From: Streptacidiphilus pinicola
GTDB lineage: Bacteria > Actinomycetota > Actinomycetes > Streptomycetales > Streptomycetaceae
Length of the DNA stretch: 64,000 nucleotides
Assembly: GCF_003258295.1 (NCBI RefSeq)
Contig: NZ_QKYN01000118.1
Coordinates: 1 to 64,000, forward strand
Direction: 5' to 3'
Shown: positions 54,718-63,282 of the stretch, piece after piece
How positions within the stretch are numbered: position 1 is the stretch's first letter
Layout: each line of letters opens with the position of its first letter
The notes under the pieces: generated by a model
Seen by the model: the letters and a program-made list of their open reading frames with translations, nothing else
Told to the model about the DNA's origin: nothing
Database searches by the model: none
Program-made: the position numbers and the translations under genes

Positions 54718-56124
54718 ATGGCAACCGAAGCAGAACCCGCCGAAGGCGATGTCGAGCGGAACGTCGAGCGCATCGTCGTCGAGAACGCCGCGATCGCGAC
54801 GGTCGACGCACTGGACACCGAGTACCGGCGCGGCCACGTCGTCGTCGCCGGCAACGTGATCGAGTCGGTCGGCGAGGGTCCCGCCCCGAAGTGGCTGGAC
54901 AACGTGGTGCGGCGGATCAACGCCGAGGGCCACCTGGTGACACCGGGTCTGGTCAACACCCACCACCACTTCTACCAGTGGATCACCCGCGGGCTCGCAC
55001 AGGACGACATCCTGTTCGACTGGCTGGTCGCGCTCTACCCGACCTGGTCGCGGATCGACGCGGGGCTGGTCCACGCGGCGTCCCAGGGTTCGGCGGCCGC
55101 ACTGCTGAAGTCCGGCTGCACCACCGCCTCGGACCACCACTACGTGTTCCCGCGGGGCGGCGGCGACATCCTCGGCGCCTCCATCGAGGCCGTCTCCGAG
55201 CTGGGCCTGCGCTTCACCGCGCTGCGGGGCTCGATGTCCCGCGGTCAGAGCGACGGCGGCCTGCCGCCGGACCATGCGGTGGAGAGGACCGAGGACATCC
55301 TCATCGCCTCCGAGGCGGCGGTCGACACGTGGCACGACGCCTCCTTCGGCTCGATGCTGCACGTCGCCATCGCCCCCTGCTCGCCGTTCTCGGTGACCAC
55401 GGAGCTGATGCGGGACGCTGCCGAGCTCGCCCGCCGCAAGGGTGTGCGCCTGCACACCCACGGCTCGGAGACGGCCGAGGAGGAGCAGTTCTGCAAGGAG
55501 CTGTTCGGGATGGGCCCGACCGACTACTTCGAGTCGGTCGGCTGGCTGGGCGAGGACGTGTGGATGGCGCACTGCGTCCACATGAACGACTCCGACATCC
55601 GCAAGTTCGCGGAGACCGGGACCGGCGTCGCCCACTGCCCCTCCTCCAACGCCCGACTCGCGGCCGGCATCGCCCGGGTGCCCGACATGCTGGCGGCCGG
55701 CGTACCGGTCGGCCTCGGCGTGGACGGCACGGCCTCCAACGAGTCCGGTGAGCTGGGCACCGAACTGCGCAACGCGCTGCTCGTCAACCGGCTCCACGGC
55801 CGCCCCGACGCGCTGACCGCGCGTCAGGCACTGCGCCTGGGCACCATGGGCGGCGCCCGGGTGCTCGGCCGGCAGGCCGAGATCGGCTCGGTCGAGGTCG
55901 GCAAGCTCGCCGACCTCGCCCTGTGGAAGATCGACGGCATCATGCACTCCTCCATCGCCGACCCGGTCGCGGCGTTGGTCATGGGCGCACTGCCGCCCCT
56001 GTCACTGTTGCTCGTCAACGGCCGCCCGGTCGTCGAGAACGGCCTCCTCACCACGGTGAACGAGGACCGCATCGCGAAGGCCTGTGCCGACGCCGCGAAG
56101 GAGCTCGCCTCACGCGGCCAGTGA
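54718..56124 (+). CDS. 8-oxoguanine deaminase (amidohydrolase)
   Basis: 468 residues, ATZ/TRZ-type amidohydrolase: VTPGLVNTHHHFYQWITRGLA with the metal HxH, ASDHHYVFPRGGG, LHTHGSETAEEE, WMAHCVHMN, VAHCPSSNARLA and LGVDGTASNESGEL with the metal Asp. This combination (THHHFYQ, CPSSNARL) marks 8-oxoguanine deaminases, which make urate directly from oxidised guanine. 106 bases behind uricase, same strand, so probably in the operon. Guanine deaminase or hydroxyatrazine hydrolase activity is a less likely alternative. Confidence 0.88.
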   Translation: MATEAEPAEGDVERNVERIVVENAAIATVDALDTEYRRGHVVVAGNVIESVGEGPAPKWLDNVVRRINAEGHLVTPGLVNTHHHFYQWITRGLAQDDILFDWLVALYPTWSRIDAGLVHAASQGSAAALLKSGCTTASDHHYVFPRGGGDILGASIEAVSELGLRFTALRGSMSRGQSDGGLPPDHAVERTEDILIASEAAVDTWHDASFGSMLHVAIAPCSPFSVTTELMRDAAELARRKGVRLHTHGSETAEEEQFCKELFGMGPTDYFESVGWLGEDVWMAHCVHMNDSDIRKFAETGTGVAHCPSSNARLAAGIARVPDMLAAGVPVGLGVDGTASNESGELGTELRNALLVNRLHGRPDALTARQALRLGTMGGARVLGRQAEIGSVEVGKLADLALWKIDGIMHSSIADPVAALVMGALPPLSLLLVNGRPVVENGLLTTVNEDRIAKACADAAKELASRGQ

Positions 56125-56200
56125 CCCGAAGACTCCGGGCAGACACTGGGACGGTGTGCTGCCCGGACTCCCCGGCGCTCGTGCGCGCCGAGGGGGCTGG

Positions 56201-56231
56201 AGCCCCGGACCCACGGCGAGGGTCCGGGGCT
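56201..56231 (+). terminator. Hairpin after 8-oxoguanine deaminase
   Basis: AGCCCCGGACCC (56201-56212) and GGGTCCGGGGCT (56220-56231), perfect 12-bp stem, 7-base loop. Confidence 0.75.
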
Positions 56232-56233
56232 TC

Positions 56234-56263
56234 GGTGTTCCCTTCGGCGGTGTTCCCTTCGGG
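56234..56263. repeat. Tandem 15-bp direct repeat
   Basis: GGTGTTCCCTTCGGC is followed directly by GGTGTTCCCTTCGGG (14 of 15 identical) between the terminator and the oxidoreductase promoter palindrome. Confidence 0.7.
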
Positions 56264-56279
56264 CATACCAGCGGGTATG
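56264..56279. promoter_or_regulatory. Palindrome upstream of the quinone oxidoreductase
   Basis: CATACC-agcg-GGTATG, perfect 6-4-6 inverted repeat 41 bases before the ATG; a weaker TACTGGTCGGTA lies at 56292-56303. Looks like a dimeric-regulator operator; no regulator gene is next to it. Confidence 0.5.
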
Positions 56280-56319
56280 TTGTGCGCAAGATACTGGTCG
56301 GTAGCTTGGAGCGGTGCAC

Positions 56320-57273
56320 ATGAAGGCGATCCAGATCACGGAGTTCGGCGGACCCGAGGTCCTGCGCTTGGCCGAGGTCCCCGACCCGGTACCGCAGCCG
56401 GGGCAGCTTCTCGTCGAGGTCGACGGGGCAGGCGTCAACTACGCCGACACGCACGCCGTCGAGGACTCCTACCTGTCCCGCTCCTCGCTCCCGATGATCC
56501 CCGGCGGCGAGGTCGTCGGCCGGACGGCCGAAGGCCGCCGCGTCGTCGCCCTCACCGCGACCGGCGGCTACGCCGAGCGCGCCTGCGCATGGGCGCCGAT
56601 GGCGACGGACGTCCCGGACGAGGTCTCCGACGCGGCCGCGCTCGCCCTCGTCGTCCAGGGCCTCACCGCGTGGAACCTGCTCCGCACCTCGGCGCGGATC
56701 GCGCCGGGCGAGTCCGTCGTGGTCCACGCCGCGGCGGGCGGCACGGGTTCCCTGGCGGTCCAGCTCGCGCGCCGGTTCGGCGCGGGCCGGGTCATCGCGA
56801 CGGCCTCGACGAAGGAGAAGCGCGAACTCGCCCTCTCGCTGGGCGCGGACGAGGCGATCGACGCCGACGCGGACGGCCTCAAGGACCGCCTCGTCGAGGC
56901 CAACGGCGGCAACAAGGTCGACATCGTCCTGGAGATGACCGGAGGCCCCGTCTTCGACGCGTCCCTCGCGGCGCTCGCCCCCTTCGGCCGCCTGGTCACC
57001 TACGGCATGGCGTCCCGCCAGGAGCCGTCGCCGCTGGCCGCGGCGAAGCTCATGGGCCACTCCACCTCCGTGGTGGGTTTCTGGCTCATGCACGCGCTGG
57101 GCCGTCCCGACCTGCACACCGAGCCGATGCGCGAGTTGCTGCAGTTGGTCGCCTCGGGCGAGCTCACCCCGCAGATCGGCGGCACCCACCCCCTCTCCGA
57201 AGCCCGCACCGTCCACGAGGCGCTCCGCGCCCGCAAGACCACCGGCAAGCTGGTCCTCGACCCGCGAGCCTGA
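56320..57273 (+). CDS. NADPH:quinone oxidoreductase-like MDR protein
   Basis: 317 residues from ATG 56320 (GGAG eight bases before); a GTG two codons upstream is closer to the ribosome site and less likely. Zeta-crystallin-type medium-chain reductase: MKAIQITEFGGPEVLRL, VEVDGAGVNYADTHAV, IPGGEVVG, VVVHAAAGGTGSLAVQLARRFGA in parts (NADPH loop AAGGTG) and TTGKLVLDP. No zinc ligands of alcohol dehydrogenase type. Reduces quinones or enones with NADPH; preceded by a palindrome suggesting inducible control. Confidence 0.9.
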   Translation: MKAIQITEFGGPEVLRLAEVPDPVPQPGQLLVEVDGAGVNYADTHAVEDSYLSRSSLPMIPGGEVVGRTAEGRRVVALTATGGYAERACAWAPMATDVPDEVSDAAALALVVQGLTAWNLLRTSARIAPGESVVVHAAAGGTGSLAVQLARRFGAGRVIATASTKEKRELALSLGADEAIDADADGLKDRLVEANGGNKVDIVLEMTGGPVFDASLAALAPFGRLVTYGMASRQEPSPLAAAKLMGHSTSVVGFWLMHALGRPDLHTEPMRELLQLVASGELTPQIGGTHPLSEARTVHEALRARKTTGKLVLDPRA

Positions 57274-57352
57274 GTTGCACCGATCAGGGGCGCGGGGCTC
57301 TACCGCACTGCGGCTCCGCCGCGTCAGCGCGACCGGCAGTTGCAACCACCCA

Positions 57353-57481
57353 AGGGGCGCGAGGAACTGCGCGACAATCCCCCACCCTTCGGGCGGGGGT
57401 GCCCCCATCCCAAGGTGGTGACTCGCCGAACGAGCGGGCCATCCGCCCAGGGTGGTTGCTCGCGCAGTTCCTCGCGCCCCT
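57353..57481. repeat. Intergenic palindromic repeat cluster
   Basis: A perfect 22-bp inverted repeat (57353-57374 and 57460-57481, core GAGGAACTGCGCGA) flanks 85 bases that contain smaller palindromes (CCCCCACCC...GGGCGGGGGT near 57380-57400 and CCACC/GGTGG copies). The same CAGGGGCGCG and AGTTCCTCGCGC words occur at 27909-27960, 57286-57300 and 61370-61390. It fills the 217-base gap between two convergent genes. Confidence 0.7.
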
Positions 57482-57490
57482 AAAGGCACC

Positions 57491-58465
57491 TCAGTGCTGG
57501 CTGCTGGCGCTGGTGTACGACACCACGCAGTTCCCCGCGCCGCCGCCGAAGTTGTTGCTCCAGAGCGACTGCACCGCGAAGTTCGCGCCGTTCAGGGAGA
57601 CGATCGAGGACGCGCCCTGGCCGCTGGAGATCCAGGCGCACTTGTCGCCCGTCTCCGCGCCGCTGCTGTCGACCCAGCCGCTGCTCGGCGCCGGGTCGGT
57701 CAGCGTCTCCGCGTACTCGTGGCCGCCGACGATGGTGATGCCCTCCGTCGCGCCGTTCACCCCGCCGCTGGGGGCGACGAAGCTCGCGCCGCAGCCCGCG
57801 CCCGCGTCGGTGATGTAGGGCATGTTGGTGTAGGGCAGGTCCGCGCCGTTGCTCGCGGTGGTGTGGTCGTGCCACGCGCACCACTGCGTCTTGAAGCCGC
57901 TCGGCGAGACGCCGTGGGCGAGGTCCACGATGATCTGGACGTTGTCGCCGGAGACGCCGAAGTGCGTCGCGGCCTTCTTCGCCTCCGCGGCGATCGCGGA
58001 CGTCCCGGGCTTGCTCGGCGCCTTCGAGGAGCTGTCCAGCCAGGTGCCGCCGACCGGGTTGGCGGACGGGTGGCCGACGTGGGTGCCGGAGCTACCGCAC
58101 TGGGTGGTGCCGGCGGAGACGCCCTGGCAGTACTGGGTCTGGGAGTTGGACCAGGTGTCGCCGCTGCCGTAGGCGTGCGAGAAGAAGCTCTGCTGGAGGG
58201 CGGCCTCACCCGACGGGTCGTTGGTGACCGTGGAGCCACTGCCCCACTGGTTGCCCCAGTAGACGATGAAGATCTTCGGCGCGGTCACGACGTTGCCGCC
58301 GCCGTAGGCGAGGTTGTTGCCCGAGGCGGCGACCGACCGGTGGCCCGCCGCGTGAGCGTTCATGTGGTGGGGAGCGAGTTCGCTCGCTCCGGCGGGAGCG
58401 GCGATGGCAAGGGCGCCGGCGGCGAGCACGGCGGCGCAACCTGCGACGAGGGCGGAACGAAGCAC
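57491..58465 (-). CDS. Secreted protein with HExxE-like motif, unknown function
   Basis: 324 residues from GTG 58465 (AGAAGGG upstream). A signal peptide of about 30 residues ends near APAGAS. The mature protein is rich in Gly, Ser, Asn and Thr and has six or more Cys. Distinct stretches: PKIFIVYWGNQWG, GGHEYAETLTDP near residue 255 and ETGDKCAW, then a C-terminal SLWSNNFGGGAGNCVVSY. HEYAE followed by a conserved acidic DP could be a metal-binding peptidase-like site, but I recognise no named family. Extracellular; expression unclear. Confidence 0.7.
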   Translation of the reverse strand: MLRSALVAGCAAVLAAGALAIAAPAGASELAPHHMNAHAAGHRSVAASGNNLAYGGGNVVTAPKIFIVYWGNQWGSGSTVTNDPSGEAALQQSFFSHAYGSGDTWSNSQTQYCQGVSAGTTQCGSSGTHVGHPSANPVGGTWLDSSSKAPSKPGTSAIAAEAKKAATHFGVSGDNVQIIVDLAHGVSPSGFKTQWCAWHDHTTASNGADLPYTNMPYITDAGAGCGASFVAPSGGVNGATEGITIVGGHEYAETLTDPAPSSGWVDSSGAETGDKCAWISSGQGASSIVSLNGANFAVQSLWSNNFGGGAGNCVVSYTSASSQH

Positions 58466-58637
58466 GGTGGGGCCCTTCTCGACGAGGAACGGGAGGGCTG
58501 TGCGGTTGCCGCCGGCCGGACGGCAGTTGTGCCACCACGCGCAGTGCTGTTTGGTTGTGCGGTCCGCGACGCTAGTGAGCTGACGCCGTGCATTCAAGAC
58601 GGCGTTCACGGATCCAGAGGAACCTCAGAGGAACGTA

Positions 58638-58683
58638 AGCGGCGCCTCACGCGGGACCTCCCCAGGTTGCGTGAAGCGCCGCT
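58638..58683 (-). terminator. Extended hairpin downstream of malate synthase
   Basis: AGCGGCGC, one mismatch, TCACGC pairs with GCGTGA and GCGCCGCT; the loop holds a further ACCT-cccc-AGGT stem. It ends 22 bases from the aceB stop. Confidence 0.75.
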
Positions 58684-58705
58684 GTCGTACTCCGGGCGAC
58701 GCGCG

Positions 58706-60328
58706 CTACAGCAGCGCGTAGCCCGGAAGCGTGAGGAAGTCCACGAACTCGTCGGCGAGCGCGACCTCTTCGAAGAGCCGCGCGGCCTCGTCCCAACGGC
58801 CGTCGGACTGCTTCATCGCGGCCAGCTCGGTCGCGACGATCTCGCGGACCAGGGTGGCCGTGACCTTCTCACCGGTGTCGGCGAGCACGACGGAGTTGTT
58901 GACCCACTGCCAGACCTGCGAGCGCGAGATCTCGGCCGTGGCCACGTCCTCCATCATGTTGAAGATCGCCACCGCGCCGAAGCCACGCAGCCACGCCTCG
59001 ATGTAGCGCAGGCCCACCTGGACCGCGTTCTGCAGGCCCACGCGGGTGCAGCCGCCGCCCGCCGAGGCCACGTCGAGCAGTTGCTCGGGCCGGACGTCGT
59101 TCGCCGGGACGACCTGCTTCTGGTTCGGCTGCTCGCCCAGCACCGCGTCGAAGGACGCGCGGCAGACCGGCACCAGGTCCGGGTGCGCGACCCAGGAGCC
59201 GTCGAAGCCGTCGCCGGCCTCACGGTCCTTGTCCGCGCGGACCTTCTCCAGCGCGGCCGCGTTGACCTCGGGGTCGCGGCGCGAGGGGATGAACGCGGCC
59301 ATGCCGCCGATCGCGTGGGCGCCGCGGCGGTGGCAGGTGTTGACCAGCAGCTGCGTGTAGGCGCGCATGAACGGGGCCGTCATGGTGACGCTGTTGCGGT
59401 CCGGCAGGACGTACCTCTCGCCGCCGTCACGGAAGTTCTTGACGATCGAGAACAGGTAGTCCCAACGGCCAGCGTTGAGGCCGGCGGCGTGCTCGCGCAG
59501 CTCGTAGAGGATCTCCTCCATCTCGAACGCGGCGGTGATCGTCTCGATCAGCACGGTCGCGCGGATCGTGCCGCGCGGGATGCCGAGGGCCTCCTGGGCG
59601 TGGACGAAGACGTCGTTCCAGAGCCGCGTCTCCAGGTGGGACTCGGTCTTCGGGAGGTAGAAGTACGGGCCCGAGTTGGGGTCCTGCTCGTCGCGGGCCA
59701 GCAGCGTCGCCGCGTTGCGGAAGAAGTACAGGCCGAAGTCCACGAACGCGCCGGCCACCGGCTCGCCGTCGACCAGCAGGTGTGCCTCGTCCAGGTGCCA
59801 GCCGCGCGGGCGGACCACGATGGTGGCCAGCTCGGCGTCCGGCTTGAGCTTGTACTCCTTGCCCTCGGGCGAGGTGAAGTCGATCGTACGCGCCAGCGCG
59901 GCGGTCAGGTTCAGCTGGCCCTCGACCAGGTTGCGCCAGCTCGGCGCGGTGGCGTCCTCGAAGTCGGCCAGCCACACCTTGGCGCCGGAATTGAGGGCGT
60001 TGATGGTCATCTTGCGGTCGGTCGGGCCGGTGATCTCGACCCGGCGGTCGTTGAGCGCGCGCGGCGCCGGAGCGACCTGCCAGTCCGCGGCGCGGACCCC
60101 GGCGGTCTCGGGGAGGAAGTCGAGCGTGCCGGTGCGCGCGATCTCGGCGCGACGCTCCTTGCGGCGCGCCAGCAGGTCGTTGCGGCGTGAGCCGAAGCGT
60201 CGGTGCAGATCGGCGACGAAGGCGAGTGCGGCCGGAGTCAACACCTCGCTTCCACGCTCCACCGGCGGACCGACGATCTCGATCCCGGTAGAAAGCGGCT
60301 TGCTCCCGGTTTCCTGCACTGCACCCAT
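58706..60328 (-). CDS. aceB: Malate synthase A
   Basis: 540 residues, MSA isoform size. ATG behind GAGGG. Motifs: [32 protein letters not shown] with active-site Arg, [45 protein letters not shown] in parts with the metal Glu, [14 protein letters not shown] and GSWVAHPDL. Condenses glyoxylate with acetyl-CoA to malate, the second drain for glyoxylate from allantoin. Divergent from the AllR-like regulator with the shared operator between. Confidence 0.97.
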   Translation of the reverse strand: MGAVQETGSKPLSTGIEIVGPPVERGSEVLTPAALAFVADLHRRFGSRRNDLLARRKERRAEIARTGTLDFLPETAGVRAADWQVAPAPRALNDRRVEITGPTDRKMTINALNSGAKVWLADFEDATAPSWRNLVEGQLNLTAALARTIDFTSPEGKEYKLKPDAELATIVVRPRGWHLDEAHLLVDGEPVAGAFVDFGLYFFRNAATLLARDEQDPNSGPYFYLPKTESHLETRLWNDVFVHAQEALGIPRGTIRATVLIETITAAFEMEEILYELREHAAGLNAGRWDYLFSIVKNFRDGGERYVLPDRNSVTMTAPFMRAYTQLLVNTCHRRGAHAIGGMAAFIPSRRDPEVNAAALEKVRADKDREAGDGFDGSWVAHPDLVPVCRASFDAVLGEQPNQKQVVPANDVRPEQLLDVASAGGGCTRVGLQNAVQVGLRYIEAWLRGFGAVAIFNMMEDVATAEISRSQVWQWVNNSVVLADTGEKVTATLVREIVATELAAMKQSDGRWDEAARLFEEVALADEFVDFLTLPGYALL

Positions 60329-60401
60329 GGAACCCTCGTCAGATCAGAAGATGCGGATGATCGAAGCCCACTGTGCGGTGCGCTTCGCTTCTGTAAGGTG
60401 G

Positions 60402-60430
60402 AGGCTAGTTTCCGCGATACAGAAATTCAA
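60402..60430 (-). promoter_or_regulatory. aceB promoter (-35 TTGAAT, -10 TAGCCT)
   Basis: Minus strand: TTGAAT (60425-60430), 17 bases, TAGCCT (60402-60407). The -35 box overlaps the AllR-like site, as at the other promoters. Confidence 0.5.
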
Positions 60431-60442
60431 CACTTTGTTGAG
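60426..60442. promoter_or_regulatory. AllR-like operator (aceB-allR intergenic)
   Basis: TTCAAC-acttt-GTTGAG, 11 of 12 half-site positions match. Lies between aceB and the IclR regulator, 36 bases before the regulator GTG, so autoregulation is likely. Confidence 0.6.
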
Positions 60443-60477
60443 TTAGCTTGCCAGACCCTGCCAGGAAGGCTGTTGTG

Positions 60478-61293
60478 GTGACGTCATCCCTGTCGTCGGA
60501 TCCCCGCTCGGGGACCGCGGGCGCCGACCGCGCCGGCGGCGTGCAATCGGTCGAGCGCGCCTTCCAGTTGCTGGAGGCGCTGGCCGAGGCGGGCGGCGTC
60601 AGCACGCTGAGCGATCTGGCCACTGCCTCCGGGCTTCCCATGCCAACCATTCACCGCCTCGTGCGCACGCTCGTCCAGCAGGGATACGTTCGTCAGGACA
60701 CGGCTCGACGCTACACCTTGGGGCCGCGCCTGATCAGGCTCGGCGAGACGGCGGGTCGCCTGCTGGGCAGCTGGGCCCGCCCGTTCCTGGCGGAGCTGAT
60801 GGAGGCCACCGGGGAGACGGCGAACCTGGCGGTGCTGGAGGCCGGCGAGGTCGTCTACGTCGGCCAGGTGCCCTCACGGCACTCGATGCGCATGTTCACC
60901 GAGGTCGGACGGCGCGTCCAACCGCACTGCACGGCCGTCGGCAAGGTGCTGCTGGCCCAACTCCCGCCCGGCGAGGCGCTCGCCACCCTGGGCAACGGCC
61001 CGCTCCCCGCGCACACCGTCCACACGGTCACCTCCCCGCGGGAGTTGCTGCCGCAGTTCGTCACCGCCCGGGACGTCGGCTACGCCGTGGACGACCAGGA
61101 GCAGGAGATCGGCGTCCGCTGCATCGCCGTCGTGGTCCCCGGCGCGCCCACCCCCACCGCCCTCTCCATCTCCGGCCCCGAGGCCCGCGTTCGCCTTCTG
61201 GAGACCCGCGCGGGCGCTCGCGCGCTGATCCCGCAGATGCAGGGCATCGCGGAGCGCCTGGGCGAAGCGCTCCGCTCGTCCGCTGCCGAGTAA
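60478..61293 (+). CDS. allR: AllR-like IclR-family repressor
   Basis: 271 residues; GTG 60478 with AGGAAGG nine bases before (another GTG lies one codon upstream). wHTH: GVQSVERAFQLLEALAEAGGVSTLSDLATASGLPMPTIHRLVRTLVQQGYVRQD in parts. Effector domain: ETANLAVLEAGEVVYVGQVPS, CTAVGKVLLAQLPP and YAVDDQEQEIGVRCIAVVV. In Streptomyces coelicolor the IclR protein AllR, located next to malate synthase and allantoinase genes, represses the allantoin pathway; glyoxylate-related ligands release it. The synteny here supports the same role. Confidence 0.9.
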   Translation: MTSSLSSDPRSGTAGADRAGGVQSVERAFQLLEALAEAGGVSTLSDLATASGLPMPTIHRLVRTLVQQGYVRQDTARRYTLGPRLIRLGETAGRLLGSWARPFLAELMEATGETANLAVLEAGEVVYVGQVPSRHSMRMFTEVGRRVQPHCTAVGKVLLAQLPPGEALATLGNGPLPAHTVHTVTSPRELLPQFVTARDVGYAVDDQEQEIGVRCIAVVVPGAPTPTALSISGPEARVRLLETRAGARALIPQMQGIAERLGEALRSSAAE

Positions 61294-61390
61294 CCCCAGC
61301 GTGGGCGCGACAAGCCACCCTGGGTGGGAGTGTCCCGTGCGAACAGGGCCATCCCCCTCGGGAGGGTTACTCGCTCGGTTCCTCGCGCGC
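61294..61390. repeat. Degenerate copy of the intergenic repeat
   Basis: The gap between allR and mocA resembles, in reverse orientation, parts of the 57.4 kb repeat: GGGCGCGACAAGCCACCCTGG, a central CCATCCCCCTCGGGAGGG stem-like stretch and GTTCCTCGCGCGCCTGGGG. The right part is translated as the last codons of the mocA-like gene. Confidence 0.5.
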
Positions 61391-61966
61391 CTGGGGTGAG
61401 TGCAACCTGGCCAATTGCTCGGGGGTGTCCACATCCTCCGGGGAGGCCACGTCGCCGCACTCGACGAGTCGCAACTCCCCCGCGTGGGCCCGCAGCAGCG
61501 CCCGCGCGCCCGCGTCACCGACCGCGCCCGCGCTCGCCTCGGCGAAAAAGCGGGAGGCGATGAGGACCGGGTGCCCGCGCTCGCCGGCGTAGCTCGCGGC
61601 GGCGAGGGGCGCGCCGGAGGCGAGGACGCGGGAGACGGCCTCAGGCGTCACGCCGGGGGTGTCGACGAGGCCGATCAGCGCCGCATTCGCTGTCAGGCCC
61701 GCCAGGCCCACCCGCAGTGACGAGCCCATCCCCGTCTCCCACGCGGGGTTCAGGACGACCTCCGCGTCGCCCAAGCGGGCCACGCCGAGAATCTCGTCGG
61801 CCGCCGCGCCCAGCACGACCCGTACCCGCGGGCATCCGCCCGCCCGCAGCACGGTGAGCGCGTGTTCGACCATCGGCCGACCGCGGTACGGCAGCAGCGC
61901 CTTGGGGCGGTTGCCCATCCGGCGGCCGCCCCCGGCGGCCAGCAGCAGGCCGATCACGTCCTCCAC
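61367..61966 (-). CDS. MocA/MobA-like nucleotidyltransferase
   Basis: 199 residues from GTG 61966; the frame is open further but the fold begins here with VIGLLLAAGGGRRMGNRPKALLPYRGRPMVEH in parts (nucleotide-binding LAAGxGxRMGxPK). Later IGLVDTPGVTPEAV (the DxP metal loop), GHPVLIASRFF and DVDTPEQLARL. Candidate CTP:molybdopterin cytidylyltransferase, which would make the MCD cofactor for a CoxL/XDH-type enzyme as found here; a GTP-dependent MobA role is the alternative. Overlaps repeat DNA at its end. Confidence 0.85.
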   Translation of the reverse strand: MEDVIGLLLAAGGGRRMGNRPKALLPYRGRPMVEHALTVLRAGGCPRVRVVLGAAADEILGVARLGDAEVVLNPAWETGMGSSLRVGLAGLTANAALIGLVDTPGVTPEAVSRVLASGAPLAAASYAGERGHPVLIASRFFAEASAGAVGDAGARALLRAHAGELRLVECGDVASPEDVDTPEQLARLHSPQAREEPSE

Positions 61967-62095
61967 GGTCCCAGCATGGCGTGCGGCGCACGGCGCCGGA
62001 CTTGGAGAAACACACAAGTCTGCCGCGCGGCCCCGCGGAGTTCACCGGGGCATCGCCCGCTGGACCGCTCGGCGCAGGGCGGTTGTACTGGGCCG

Positions 62096-63106
62096 ATGCA
62101 GCAACGTCCATCGCCTCCGCGCCCGCTTCTGGACCGCTTCGGCCGGGTCCACACGGACCTGCGGGTCTCGCTGACCGACCGCTGCAACCTGCGCTGCACG
62201 TACTGCATGCCGGCCGAGGGACTGGACTGGCTGCCCAAGCCGGACCTGCTCAGCGACGAGGAACTGCTGCGCCTGGTCCGCATCGCGACCACCCGTCTCG
62301 GCATCCGGTCGCTGCGGCTGACCGGCGGCGAGCCGTTGCTGCGGCGCGGGTTGGCGGACCTGGTCGGCGCCTTCGCCGCGCTGCCGGACGCGCCGGAGCT
62401 CTCGCTCACCACCAACGGGATCGGCCTCGCCCGCCAGGCGGAGCCGCTGCGCGCGGCGGGGCTGCACCGGGTCAACATCAGCCTGGACACGCTGCGCCGG
62501 GACCGGTTCCAGGCGATCACCCGGCGCGACCGGCTCCCGGACGTGCTGGCCGGCCTCGCGGCCGCCCGAGCGGTGGGCCTCACTCCGGTCAAGGTCAACG
62601 CCGTGGCGGTGCGCGGGGTCAACGACGACGAGATCACCGATCTCGCGGTCTGGGCCGTCGAGCACGGCTACGCGCTCCGCTTCATCGAGTCGATGCCGCT
62701 GGACGCGCAGGGCGCCTGGGACCGGGAGCGCATGGTCACCGCCGAGGAGATCCTCGCCGCGCTCGGCACCGTCTTCACGCTGCACCCCGTCCCGCGCGAG
62801 GGCAGCGCGCCCGCCGAGCAGTGGCGGATCGAGGGCCACGACGCGACGGTCGGTGTGATCGCCAGTGTGACCCGGCCGTTCTGCGGCGGCTGCGACCGGG
62901 TCCGGCTGACCGCCGACGGACAACTGCGCAACTGCCTGTTCGCGACGGACGAGTCCGATCTCCGCGCGCTGCTGCGCGGCGGCGCGGACGACGACCGGAT
63001 CGAGGCGGCCTGGCGCGCCTGCATCGCCGGCAAGGGCCCAGGTCACGCCATCGGCAGCGCCGACTTCGAGCGCCCGGCGCGGCCGATGTCCGCGATCGGG
63101 GGCTAG
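62096..63106 (+). CDS. moaA: GTP 3',8-cyclase MoaA
   Basis: 336 residues, radical SAM: LRVSLTDRCNLRCTYCMPAEGLDW with Cys30, Cys34 and Cys37, LRLTGGEPLLRRGLADLV, NISLDTL, then the C-terminal second cluster PFCGGCDRVRLTADGQLRNCLFA and the terminal Gly-Gly (SAIGG). First step of molybdopterin synthesis. Weak ribosome site. Divergent from the MocA-like gene; the pair could supply xanthine dehydrogenase. MoaC and others are not in the window. Confidence 0.95.
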   Translation: MQQRPSPPRPLLDRFGRVHTDLRVSLTDRCNLRCTYCMPAEGLDWLPKPDLLSDEELLRLVRIATTRLGIRSLRLTGGEPLLRRGLADLVGAFAALPDAPELSLTTNGIGLARQAEPLRAAGLHRVNISLDTLRRDRFQAITRRDRLPDVLAGLAAARAVGLTPVKVNAVAVRGVNDDEITDLAVWAVEHGYALRFIESMPLDAQGAWDRERMVTAEEILAALGTVFTLHPVPREGSAPAEQWRIEGHDATVGVIASVTRPFCGGCDRVRLTADGQLRNCLFATDESDLRALLRGGADDDRIEAAWRACIAGKGPGHAIGSADFERPARPMSAIGG

Positions 63107-63282
63107 CGGCGTGCGCCTGTTTGTGGCACGAATGAGCGTTCCGCTCCTCGGTGGGATCGGGGAGCATGGAACCGGGAACGCGCCTGCGGCGTAGTCTCAG
63201 TAACAACGTCCCGCTCTGCTCGGCCCTGGCCCTCGGCCTCCGGTCGGTCGAGTCACGTCTCGAAAGGAACGGACGGTCCCTC

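Noticed and set aside
57452-60190. A 912-codon plus-strand frame across the secreted protein and malate synthase genes
   Set aside because: Runs opposite two well-supported genes and through a terminator hairpin; composition is typical of an antisense shadow.
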